64,000 nucleotides of DNA from Anaerococcus provencensis (GTDB lineage: Bacteria; Bacillota; Clostridia; Tissierellales; Peptoniphilaceae). The position numbers were made by a program, and so were the translations under genes. The notes beneath the pieces were generated by a model. That model did no database searches. It was not told the origin of the DNA and saw nothing but the letters and a program-made list of their open reading frames with translations. This document shows positions 27,051 to 35,073 of this stretch, piece after piece; the stretch's first letter is position 1, and each line of letters opens with the position of its first letter. The stretch covers positions 403,443-467,442 of the forward strand of contig NZ_HG003686.1 in assembly GCF_000312365.2 (NCBI RefSeq), given 5' to 3'.

Positions 27051-28404
27051 GAAAGCTTACGAGTGCTCCAATTGTGGTCATAGGGAAGCTCACTGGGCTG
27101 GCCAATGTCCATCTTGTGGTAAGTGGGGGACTTTGGCTGAAGTTACCGTAAAGGAAACTAAGGCAAGTTCTAGTGGACTTATCGATGATAAGACTTCCAA
27201 AAAGTTAAAGGCTATCAAGGTTGATTCTAATTCTAGGATTAAGTCTGATTTTGAAGAATTTGACAGAGCTGTGGGCGGTGGTCTTGTTCCAGATAGCGTT
27301 TCAATACTAACAGCCCGCCCGGGAGCTGGTAAGTCAACCCTCTTGCTCCAACTTTCCAAATCCTATGCCGATAGGGGGCTTAAGGTTCTCTATGTTTCTG
27401 GCGAGGAATCCGAAAGCCAAATCAAATCACGTGCTGATAGGATTATGGAACATTTACCTGAAAATGTATGGGTCCTTTCGACAAATTCTATGGATAGTGC
27501 AATTAGTGAGATTAAAAAAATAGATGCAGATATAATTTTCCTAGACTCTATACAAACTTTTACCCTGGCAGAATTTGATAACAAGGCGGGTAGCCCTACC
27601 CAAACTATAGAAGTAGCAAATAAGGCTGTAGAAATCGCCAAGGACGAGGAGAAGAAGAGAGCTCTTATAATGATTGGCCATATGACTAAGTCTGGCGAAA
27701 TGGCAGGCCTTCGTACTTTGGAGCACTTGGTCGATACAGTTCTAGTCCTAGATGGACAAAGCGATGAGGACTTAAGGGTTCTCACATCTACTAAAAATAG
27801 ATTTGGCAGAACTGGCGAGATTGGTCTATTCTCAATGACAGAAGATGGACTAGTAGAGATAACAAATCCTAGCGAGTACTTTATCACCCAAAGGGAAAAT
27901 GAAATCGAAGGGTCAGCTATTTCTGTCACCAAGGAAGGTTCTAGACTTCTAGAAGTAGAAATAGAATCCCTAGTTTCCAAGTCATTTTTGCCATATCCCC
28001 AAAGGATAGGGGATTCCCTAAGAAAGGATGACCTTAATACGCTGATTTCCATACTCCAAGAGCGCGCAGGGCTAAATCTCTTTGACTACAACGTAATAAT
28101 AAAGACAACTGGTGGTCTTAAGCTTTCCGAGCCATCAGTGAATCTTGCCATAATGATTTCTATAGCATCTTCTCTACTTAAAAAACCAGTTGACGACAAG
28201 ACAGTATTTATAGCTGAAGTAGGTCTAACTGGCGAGCTTAAAAAAGTTCCCCAAATCAAACAAAGAGTAAAGGAACTGGAAAGACTTGGTTATAAGAAAT
28301 GCTATGTGGCAAGAAACTCCCTTGATCCTAAAGACTTTGCTGGTATAAAAGTTATGCAAATGGCCAATATAAAGGATGTGATTGGCGACGTATTCTATGG
28401 ATAA
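27037..28404 (+). CDS. radA: DNA repair protein RadA
   Basis: 455 aa, standard length. A C4 zinc finger at the start (Cys10, Cys13, Cys24, Cys27), Walker A ARPGAGKST near residue 92, the RadA-specific KNRFG motif (STKNRFGRTGEIG) near 250, and a C-terminal Lon-like domain (AEVGLTGELKKVPQIKQRVKE). It promotes branch migration in recombination. The GARPGAGKS version of Walker A is slightly different from the usual GDPGIGKST but keeps Gly-Lys-Ser. Confidence 0.95.
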   Translation: MAKIKKAYECSNCGHREAHWAGQCPSCGKWGTLAEVTVKETKASSSGLIDDKTSKKLKAIKVDSNSRIKSDFEEFDRAVGGGLVPDSVSILTARPGAGKSTLLLQLSKSYADRGLKVLYVSGEESESQIKSRADRIMEHLPENVWVLSTNSMDSAISEIKKIDADIIFLDSIQTFTLAEFDNKAGSPTQTIEVANKAVEIAKDEEKKRALIMIGHMTKSGEMAGLRTLEHLVDTVLVLDGQSDEDLRVLTSTKNRFGRTGEIGLFSMTEDGLVEITNPSEYFITQRENEIEGSAISVTKEGSRLLEVEIESLVSKSFLPYPQRIGDSLRKDDLNTLISILQERAGLNLFDYNVIIKTTGGLKLSEPSVNLAIMISIASSLLKKPVDDKTVFIAEVGLTGELKKVPQIKQRVKELERLGYKKCYVARNSLDPKDFAGIKVMQMANIKDVIGDVFYG

Positions 28405-28545
28405 TATCTGTGGACTCTAGCGATGATACTATGTTAGTGATGGTCTTTAGACTTCCTATACAAGAAAACTAGAATATAAAAGAATTGATCAAAATATCGA
28501 CTAGTTAAATATTGTGTCAATTATAAGGCGAAAGGCCTGAAAAGC

Positions 28546-28599
28546 TTGCAAATATTCAACATTGTCGTATAATAACTGCGATATTAACATCGTTGTTAA
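28546..28599 (+). promoter_or_regulatory. Promoter and palindromic operator of the FMN-lipoprotein gene
   Basis: A -35 TTGCAA (28546-28551) and perfect -10 TATAAT (28568-28573) at 16 bp spacing. TTAACATCGTTGTTAA (28584-28599) is a near-perfect palindrome centred on CG, 10 bp after the -10 box. It overlaps the start of transcription, which suggests repression. A central CG is typical of LacI/CcpA-family operators. The 28405-28545 stretch holds nothing else I can support. Confidence 0.6.
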
Positions 28600-28644
28600 A
28601 GTAAAAATAAATACATTTTAAATGTATACATATAGGAGAGGAAA

Positions 28645-29055
28645 ATGAAAAATTTAAACAAGTTTGCCCTAGTAGCAGCTATGGCATTCACATTTGCAGC
28701 TTGTGGAAACAATGCAAATGAAGCAAAACCTGCTGATGAAGCAGACAAGACAGAAGAAACAACTGAAGAAACAGTTCCAGCAGAAGAAGCAGCACCAAAA
28801 GTAGGAGAAGGAACAGCTGCAGGTTACGGTGGAGACATCAAAGTAACAGTTCACTTTGGTAAAGATGGAAAAATCGAATCTATCGATACAGAACAAACAG
28901 AAACAGAAGGTGTAGGAGCAGACGCTATTCCAGAACTAGAAAAAGCTGTTATCGAAGCTAACGGTACAGAAGGTGTTGACAACGTATCTGGAGCTACAGT
29001 AACATCTGAAGCATTCAAAGCAGCAGTTGATGACGCAATCACAAACGCGAAATAA
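28645..29055 (+). CDS. FMN-binding-domain lipoprotein
   Basis: 136 aa. A lipoprotein signal ends AFTFAAC (Cys20), then an acidic Thr/Glu spacer, then a single FMN-binding domain. The flavinylation motif D-x-x-S-G-A-T is at residues 112-118, so Thr118 is the expected covalent FMN attachment site (by ApbE-type transferases). Surface flavin lipoproteins of this kind carry electrons in flavin-based extracellular electron transfer, as PplA does in Listeria, which has two such domains. It has its own promoter and terminator and precedes a flavin reductase with the same domain. Confidence 0.85.
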   Translation: MKNLNKFALVAAMAFTFAACGNNANEAKPADEADKTEETTEETVPAEEAAPKVGEGTAAGYGGDIKVTVHFGKDGKIESIDTEQTETEGVGADAIPELEKAVIEANGTEGVDNVSGATVTSEAFKAAVDDAITNAK

Positions 29056-29068
29056 TTAGTAAAAGATT

Positions 29069-29108
29069 AGCTATCTTTGACCTTTAAGCCAAAGGTAGCT
29101 GTTTTTTT
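29069..29108 (+). terminator. Rho-independent terminator of the FMN-lipoprotein gene
   Basis: Stem AGCTATCTTTG / CAAAGGTAGCT followed by GTTTTTTT. Confidence 0.85.
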
Positions 29109-29148
29109 GACATTATTTGTTATAGGATTATCAATATAAGGAGGATAA

Positions 29149-30999
29149 ATGAACAAATTTAAAAGTTTAGCGATGGCCTTGGCCCTAACTTTAAGCCTGG
29201 CATCTTGTGGCAATCAAACACAGAATCAAACAAAAAACGATAGCCAAGTAAGCGAAGAGACACAAAGCGAAGATTCAAAAGAAACTACAGAAGAAACATC
29301 AGAAGATAAAACAGAAACAGCTGATTATTCAGACATAACAGGTACATATAATGGCAAGGCTACTGGCTATGGATCAGACATAGAAGTGGCTGTTGATATT
29401 GAAAATGGCGTAATAACTGACATAAAAACTACAGAAAACGAAACAAAGGCAGTAGGATCCCAAGCTCTTGAAAAGATGAGAGAAAGAGTAATCACCTCTA
29501 ATAGCATAGACGTAGATAGGATATCTGGAGCAACTATTTCCTCAGCAGCATTTTTATCAGCAATAGACGAAGCTTTGCAAACGGCAGGAATTGATGCTGA
29601 TAAACTTGCCAAAGAAGATCTTGAAGATGAGAAAAAAGATTCTTATGATACAAGCGTTGTAGTAGTAGGAGCTGGTGGTGCTGGACTTTCTACAGCAATC
29701 GAGCTTGCTCAAAAGGGTGTAGATGTAATGATTGTTGAAAAAGCAGGCATTACAGGTGGTAATACTGCCTATGCATCTGCAGGTATGAATGCCGCAGAAA
29801 CCCGCCTACAAAAAGAAGAAAATGTGCCAGATACAGTAGATCTTTTCGTAAAAGATACTATGGAAGGTGGCAAAAACTTAAACAATCCTGACCTAGTAAA
29901 TATATTGGCAAGTGAATCTTCAGATGCCATAGACTGGCTTGAAGAAAATGGAGTAGTGTTCAAACAATTGAAATTTTCAGGTGGACAAAGCGAGATGAGA
30001 ACCCACGCTCCACTAAATGAGGAGGGCAAATCTATACCAGTTGGTTCATATTTGGTAGACAAATTGACCCAAAAAGCCAATGAACTTGGTATTGAAATAG
30101 TATATGATGCCAAGGTAAATGAAGTTATCATGGAAGATGGTAAGGCAAAGGGAGTAAAGGCAGAAACAAAAGATGGTTCTATCACAGTAAATGCTGATGC
30201 TGTAGTAATAGCAAGTGGTGGTTTTGGTGGCAACATGGATTTAATCACCCACTACAATCCTGACCTAGAGGGCTATGTATCAACCAATGCAAAATCAATA
30301 GAAGGTGATGCTATAGGATTTTTGGAAGAAATAGGTGCAAATTTCATTGATATGGACCAAATCCAAATCCACCCAACAGTTTACCAAAAAAACGGTTCAC
30401 TAATCTCTGAAGGCTTACGTGGAGAGGGAGCAATCCTTGTAAATAGCAAGGGAGAAAGATTCTACAACGAACTAGAAACAAGAGATAATGTATCAGCAGC
30501 TATCCTTGACCAAGATGGCAAAAACGCATGGCTAATAGTTGACCAAGGTATGTATGACCAATCAGCAACTATACAAAAATACGTAGAAAAAGGCTACATG
30601 GAAGAAGCAAGTGATATGAAAGCCTTAGCTGAACTAATAGGTTGTGATGAAGAAACTATAGCAAAAACTATAGAGGGCTGGAATGAGATTGTAAAAAATA
30701 ACCAAGACCCAGACTTCGGTCGTGAAGGCATGGATACAGTAACAAGTGACCTATCCAAGGCTCCATACTATGCAGTACAAATAGCACCAGGTATCCACCA
30801 CACCATGGGCGGAGTTGAAGTAAACACAAAATCTGAAGTGATAGACAAAGATGGCAATCCAATCCCAGGCCTATATGCAGCAGGTGAAGTCACAGGAGGA
30901 GTTCACGGAGCAAATAGACTTGGTGGCAACGCAATCACAGATATAGTAGTATTTGGTAGAAATGCTGCAAAAAATGCTAGTGAATATATAGGTAAATAA
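29149..30999 (+). CDS. Secreted FMN-FAD flavoprotein reductase (fumarate/urocanate reductase type), lipoprotein
   Basis: 616 aa. A lipoprotein signal ends LSLASC (Cys20), then a long acidic linker. An FMN-binding domain covers about residues 62-145 with D-x-x-S-G-A-T (Thr129 as FMN acceptor). The FAD-binding domain starts at VVVVGAGGAGLSTAIE (about 170-185) and holds the flavocytochrome c/fumarate-reductase landmarks IQIHPTVYQ, SEGLRGEGAILVNSKGERF and GANRLGGNAITD. It should accept electrons at the cell surface and reduce a small enoate. Fumarate, urocanate or another acceptor cannot be told apart here. Ribosome binding site AAGGAGG. Confidence 0.85.
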   Translation: MNKFKSLAMALALTLSLASCGNQTQNQTKNDSQVSEETQSEDSKETTEETSEDKTETADYSDITGTYNGKATGYGSDIEVAVDIENGVITDIKTTENETKAVGSQALEKMRERVITSNSIDVDRISGATISSAAFLSAIDEALQTAGIDADKLAKEDLEDEKKDSYDTSVVVVGAGGAGLSTAIELAQKGVDVMIVEKAGITGGNTAYASAGMNAAETRLQKEENVPDTVDLFVKDTMEGGKNLNNPDLVNILASESSDAIDWLEENGVVFKQLKFSGGQSEMRTHAPLNEEGKSIPVGSYLVDKLTQKANELGIEIVYDAKVNEVIMEDGKAKGVKAETKDGSITVNADAVVIASGGFGGNMDLITHYNPDLEGYVSTNAKSIEGDAIGFLEEIGANFIDMDQIQIHPTVYQKNGSLISEGLRGEGAILVNSKGERFYNELETRDNVSAAILDQDGKNAWLIVDQGMYDQSATIQKYVEKGYMEEASDMKALAELIGCDEETIAKTIEGWNEIVKNNQDPDFGREGMDTVTSDLSKAPYYAVQIAPGIHHTMGGVEVNTKSEVIDKDGNPIPGLYAAGEVTGGVHGANRLGGNAITDIVVFGRNAAKNASEYIGK

Positions 31000-31010
31000 A
31001 AGCAAAAAAC

Positions 31011-31048
31011 AAAGCAAGTCTTACATAATTTTGAGACTTGCTTTTTTT
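31011..31048 (+). terminator. Rho-independent terminator of the flavin reductase gene
   Basis: Stem AAAGCAAGTCT / AGACTTGCTTT around a loop of about 14 bases, followed by a T-run. Confidence 0.88.
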
Positions 31049-31077
31049 GACTTGATTTTTATAGACTAATATCGTAT

Positions 31078-31581
31078 TTAGGATTTTATTTTAGATCGAT
31101 TTATCTGTATTTGGTAGTTTATTAAAATAATCAAAGCTAGTGATAGTAGTGCATAAATAATATTTGAAATAAAATCTTCATTTTTCTTAGGAGTCAGAGA
31201 TATAATAGCTTTATCTTTATATCTATCAATCTTTAATAGATTGTGATATTTAAAGTTGCTTGCCAAGGTATTTATTTCATCTTCATTAGAAATGAATCTA
31301 TCATCCAAATGATAAAGATTAAATATTGATGATTTACTATAAATAAATACATACTCTTTATTATCATTTAATCTATAGGCATACACAACACTGTAATTAG
31401 CTTCTTTTTTGTCGTCTAAAGTATAGTTTTTTATATTTTCTGATTTTAGTATTTGTGAGTTTTTGGCTTCTAAATCATCATATTTAATTGTAAATATTTT
31501 ATTTCCATTTAAGGTGAATAAAAAGATAAGAAGGATTATAAAAAAATATAAAATCGTCTTTTTATTTGAATTTGTATGCAT
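31078..31581 (-). CDS. Uncharacterised bitopic membrane protein
   Basis: 167 aa with one hydrophobic helix near the N-terminus (ILYFFIILLIFLFTLNG) and one near the C-terminus (NIIYALLSLALIILINYQI), enclosing a soluble domain of about 110 residues rich in Lys, Asn and Tyr (SVVYAYRLNDNKEYVFIYSKSS). No family recognised. It is convergent with the flavin reductase and stands alone. Confidence 0.55.
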   Translation of the reverse strand: MHTNSNKKTILYFFIILLIFLFTLNGNKIFTIKYDDLEAKNSQILKSENIKNYTLDDKKEANYSVVYAYRLNDNKEYVFIYSKSSIFNLYHLDDRFISNEDEINTLASNFKYHNLLKIDRYKDKAIISLTPKKNEDFISNIIYALLSLALIILINYQIQINRSKIKS

Positions 31582-31758
31582 AATTATTTGCTAGTTTCCT
31601 TAATAATTGCTTTTGTTATAATTGCAAAAATAGATTGTTTGTAATTGCTACTATAGATGAAAAAAATATACTTTAGGCTAATGTCACTGTCAATATAGTT
31701 AAAATTGCCTATTTTTAAAATTTGGGTAATCTTATATTAATAAGTAAAGGGGGGATCT

Positions 31759-32574
31759 ATGGCTGATATAATAAAATTTCCAAATTCTTCTGAAAATAGA
31801 AATGAAGTAAAAAGGTTTAGGGAAGAGTTAGAAAGGCTAATACTCGAAGAAGATAACTTGATATATATAGAATGTGAAAATATCAGAGCTAAATATATCA
31901 GAGAGTTTGGATCAAAAGAATATAAAATTCTAAAATTATCTCTAAGCTATCAGAAACTTCGCAGGAAAATAGAAATCCTCCAGGCAAAGCTTAACAGGAA
32001 AGAGACTATTAGTAGAGACTTTCTTAACCGCCTTGATAGGGACATAGAAAAAGAATTTCAAAAGTATATGGAAGAATTAAATGCCAAGCTAGAAGAAATT
32101 AATTGGGCAGCAGATAGGTTTAGTAGTGATAAAATAACTGGTCAAGAATTCATAGATTTTAAGAAAAAGTACAAAGAACTAGTGAAAAAGCTCCACCCGG
32201 ACCTAAACCCAGGCATAGATACCAAGCTGCTTGAAATTTTCTATAAGGTTGTGGATGCTTATAAGAATGGCTGGAGTGAGATAATAGACCTTTACTACGA
32301 GCTAATAGTCCTTGCAGATGATTACAATGCAGAGGATGATAGGCTAAACTATAAAGCTGAGATAGGACGCCTTAAGGAAAAAATTGAAAAAATAAAGGCT
32401 TCTATTGCAGATATCAAAAATTCATATCCTTATATTTACAAGGACTTGCTAGATAGTCCGCAAGAGACCCAAAATCATAAGAAAGAACTAGATGATTTGA
32501 TAGAAAGCTACAAAACATCCAATAAGTATTTGGAAGATAGATTAAAGGAAATTATTGAAAATGTCAAAGATTGA
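31759..32574 (+). CDS. Coiled-coil protein with a J-domain-like HPD motif
   Basis: 271 aa. The N-terminal 120 residues are largely coiled coil. The middle holds FKKKYKELVKKLHPDLNPG, with the HPD tripeptide at residues 146-148. This is the DnaK-stimulating signature of J-domains, followed by a helix (LLEIFYKVVDAYKNG) like J-domain helix IV. A second coiled coil closes the protein. There is no DnaJ zinc finger or C-terminal substrate domain, so it would be a specialised J-protein. The next gene (HIRAN) begins 14 bp before this one ends, so the two form an operon. Confidence 0.7.
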   Translation: MADIIKFPNSSENRNEVKRFREELERLILEEDNLIYIECENIRAKYIREFGSKEYKILKLSLSYQKLRRKIEILQAKLNRKETISRDFLNRLDRDIEKEFQKYMEELNAKLEEINWAADRFSSDKITGQEFIDFKKKYKELVKKLHPDLNPGIDTKLLEIFYKVVDAYKNGWSEIIDLYYELIVLADDYNAEDDRLNYKAEIGRLKEKIEKIKASIADIKNSYPYIYKDLLDSPQETQNHKKELDDLIESYKTSNKYLEDRLKEIIENVKD

Positions 32575-32956
32575 AAAAGTAGATAAGGGAAAGGTCGTAG
32601 ACGGACTTCATGGAGGTGGCGACTTAGTAATTCCAAAGCCTTTTAATAGACAGATATTTCTTTTTGAAACCCACATTGCAGGAACTAGTCATATTTAAAA
32701 TATGGATGAACTTGCCGAAAAAATAGAAATTGGGACTAGAGTTTCTTTTTATAGGGAAGCGTCTAATGAATATGACCCAAGAGCCATCAAGGTAGAAGTA
32801 GACGATGGATCTAAGATTGGATACATACCAAAGGCTGATAACCCGGTATTTGCAAGGCTAATGGATGCGGGCAAGCTTTTGTATGGCAAGGTTAAAGAAA
32901 AGGAAAAAAAGGGAAACTGGTATAATATAAAAATTTATATATATCTTGACGACTAG
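32561..32956 (+). pseudogene. HIRAN-domain protein interrupted by an in-frame stop codon
   Basis: ATG at 32561 opens 45 codons that end FETHIAGTSHI followed by TAA at 32696-32698. The same frame resumes at once (ATG 32702) with MDELAEKIEIGTRVSFYREASNEYDPRAIKV, and later KIGYIPKADNPVFARLMDAGK. Joined, these are one complete HIRAN domain (F-x-T-x-IAGTSH ... G-x-x-V-x-x-x-RE-x-x-N-x-YDP-x-AI ... IGYIP). The only break is one stop codon, which a single substitution would repair. HIRAN domains bind DNA ends or single strands in repair and anti-phage proteins. The downstream part could be translated from ATG 32702 as an 84-aa truncated domain. Confidence 0.8.
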
Positions 32957-33024
32957 TAATACTTTAAAAAACTTTTTGATACTGTATACTTTTATTGACG
33001 ATAATAATTAATAGAGGGTATAAA

Positions 33025-33885
33025 ATGAAAAAGAAATCCATAGCCATACTAGCCTTGCCACTAGTGATAATTGCCTTATTTATAATACTTAGGAATAATA
33101 GCAGGGAAGTTCATACCTACAATTCCAAGGCTATATATGTATACAATTTGACTGATGATAGGGAAGTATTGGCAGAAAATGAAAATGAGAAGCTTCCTAT
33201 GGCATCTCTTACAAAAATGATGACTGTTTTGCTGGGCCTAGAAAAAGTAAGCGACCTAAACTCTATAGCTCCAGTGGATACAGAAACTTACCAAAAGCTA
33301 GTAGCAGAAAATGCATCAATGGCAGGTTTTTATGGAGCAGAACAAACTACTTATAGGGACCTACTATACGGAGCCATGCTCCCATCAGGAGGCGAGGCAG
33401 CCAATTCCATAGCCATAAATATTTCTGGATCAATAATAAGCTTTGTAGAGTTAATGAATGACAAGGCAAAGGAACTGGAATTAGCAAACACCCACTTTCA
33501 AAATCCAGATGGAATGGATGAATTGGGCCACTATTCATCAGCCAAGGATATGGCTATGCTATTAAAATACGCCCTCCAGAATGAAGACTACAGGGCGATT
33601 TTTACAAGAAAAGATTATAATTCTTCTTCAACAGCAGACCACCCTTATGGGGTATATATGCAAAGTACGGTATTTGAAAAACTTGACCAATACCAGGAAG
33701 AAGGCTTTGAAATAATCGGTGGTAAATCTGGCACGACAGAAAAAGCTGGCCAATGTTGGGCAACCCTTAGCGTCAAAAATGGCAAAGAATACATCATTGT
33801 AGTTATGGGGTCCCCATATGAAGATATAGATAATCCAGAAGATGGACAGATAAAAGATACTCTGGATATACTCGAAAGATTATAA
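33025..33885 (+). CDS. D-alanyl-D-alanine carboxypeptidase (PBP5/DacA family)
   Basis: 286 aa from ATG 33025 (after AGAGGGTAT); an upstream frame start at 32995 lacks a ribosome site. An uncleaved-signal-like N-terminal helix (IAILALPLVIIALFIIL) is followed by the penicillin-binding catalytic motifs: S-x-x-K in MASLTKMM, SGGEAAN in the S-x-N position, and K-S/T-G in GGKSGTTEKAG. It trims the terminal D-Ala of peptidoglycan stem peptides outside the membrane. The usual C-terminal anchor domain is absent. manA follows 9 bp later. Confidence 0.88.
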   Translation: MKKKSIAILALPLVIIALFIILRNNSREVHTYNSKAIYVYNLTDDREVLAENENEKLPMASLTKMMTVLLGLEKVSDLNSIAPVDTETYQKLVAENASMAGFYGAEQTTYRDLLYGAMLPSGGEAANSIAINISGSIISFVELMNDKAKELELANTHFQNPDGMDELGHYSSAKDMAMLLKYALQNEDYRAIFTRKDYNSSSTADHPYGVYMQSTVFEKLDQYQEEGFEIIGGKSGTTEKAGQCWATLSVKNGKEYIIVVMGSPYEDIDNPEDGQIKDTLDILERL

Positions 33886-33894
33886 GGAGAAAAA

Positions 33895-34842
33895 ATGCAA
33901 AAAGTTTTAATGTTAGAAGGAAAGTTTGTAGATAAGATTTGGGGAGGGGAACGCCTAAGAGAAGAATTTGCCTATGATATAGAATCTGATAGCGTTGGAG
34001 AATACTGGGCTGTATCAGCCATGGAAGAATTCCCATCACTTATCATAAATGGAGAATTGGCAGGGGAAGATCTCATAGAAGTATATAAGAACAGTAGAGA
34101 ACTTTTTGGCAATCCTAAGGAGGAAACTTTCCCACTTTTGGTAAAAATTATCGACGCCAAAGAAGATTTATCCATTCAAGTTCACCCAGATGATGATATG
34201 GGTAAAAGACTTGAAAATTCTTTGGGAAAGACAGAATGCTGGTATATATTAAATGACAATGAATCTTCCATAATATATGGACTAAATGCTAAGGACAAAG
34301 ACGAAGCAGTAAAGCTTATAAATGAAAGAAAATGGAAGGACGTTTTAAAGGAAGTTCCAGCAAAAAATGGAGACTTTTTCTTTGTACCAGCAGGCACAGT
34401 TCATGCTATCAAAAAGGGCTGTTTAATACTAGAAATCCAACAAGCAAGTGACATAACCTATAGACTCTACGACTATGATAGAAAAGATAAGGATGGCAAT
34501 TTAAGAGACCTTCACATAGAAAAATCTATAGAAGCTATCAAGCTCAATGATATTGACAACAAAACTGAAACAAGTGTGGATGGCGACCTAAGACTTACAA
34601 AACTTACCGATAATGAATTTTTCCAAGTGAGAAAATATGAAATAAAGGGCAACAAAAGCCTTAACCGCGCCAGTGATTATTTGATAGAATCAGTAATCGA
34701 TGGGGCAGGCGAATTAAATGTCGATGGAGAAAAATACCAAATCAAAAAGGGAGACTTTTTCATATTGACAAACTTAGTTTCAACATACGAATTTGCTGGC
34801 GACTTGACAATAGTCGAATCAAATGTAGTTAACAATAAATAA
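33895..34842 (+). CDS. manA: Mannose-6-phosphate isomerase, class I
   Basis: 315 aa. Zinc and active-site regions visible: KIWGG near the start, IQVHPDDDMGKRLENSLGKTECWYIL (His and Glu ligands) near residue 95, and PAGTVHAIKKGCLILEIQQASDITYRLYDYDR near residue 163. It turns mannose-6-phosphate into fructose-6-phosphate in the cytosol. Although its operon partner is a D,D-carboxypeptidase gene, its location just before an island with two alpha-mannosidases suggests it handles the mannose they release. Confidence 0.93.
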   Translation: MQKVLMLEGKFVDKIWGGERLREEFAYDIESDSVGEYWAVSAMEEFPSLIINGELAGEDLIEVYKNSRELFGNPKEETFPLLVKIIDAKEDLSIQVHPDDDMGKRLENSLGKTECWYILNDNESSIIYGLNAKDKDEAVKLINERKWKDVLKEVPAKNGDFFFVPAGTVHAIKKGCLILEIQQASDITYRLYDYDRKDKDGNLRDLHIEKSIEAIKLNDIDNKTETSVDGDLRLTKLTDNEFFQVRKYEIKGNKSLNRASDYLIESVIDGAGELNVDGEKYQIKKGDFFILTNLVSTYEFAGDLTIVESNVVNNK

Positions 34843-34890
34843 ACTCTTATTAAGACTCTTATTAAGACTCTTAATAGGAGTTTATTTTTT
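34841..34890 (+). terminator. Terminator built from three direct repeats
   Basis: AAACTCTTATTAAG (34841-34854) pairs with CTTAATAGGAGTTT (34870-34883) with one mismatch, followed by ATTTTTT. The 12-mer ACTCTTATTAAG occurs twice in tandem, and a third, diverged copy forms the right arm, so alternative stems are possible. Confidence 0.8.
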
Positions 34891-34898
34891 AGTAATAA

Positions 34899-34976
34899 TG
34901 AAAATGTTTACATATTTGACAGATTTTTATATAAATTTTGTGAAAATTTTTATCTAAATATGTGAAAACGTTGCTA
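34899..34976 (+). promoter_or_regulatory. Two cre-like operators upstream of the glycan-island transporter
   Basis: TGAAAATGTTTACA (34899-34912) and TGAAAACGTTGCTA (34963-34976) differ from the cre consensus TGWAANCGNTNWCA at one and two positions. The second is nearly identical to the operator before malE. A TTGACA lies at 34916-34921 between them and a TATACT at 35031-35036, but I cannot pair them into one well-spaced promoter. Carbon catabolite control of the island is the likely reading. Confidence 0.55.
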
Positions 34977-35073
34977 TATTTCCCAATATGTATTAAAATT
35001 AGAGTGTTAGAAGAGAATAGAAATATTTAGTATACTTTTAAAAGATTTCATATAAATTGTTAAGGAGGGAAAA

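Noticed and set aside
34843..35073. A riboswitch in the leader of the glycan-island transporter
   Set aside because: No known aptamer core was recognised; the region is explained by a terminator, two cre-like sites and promoter-like boxes.
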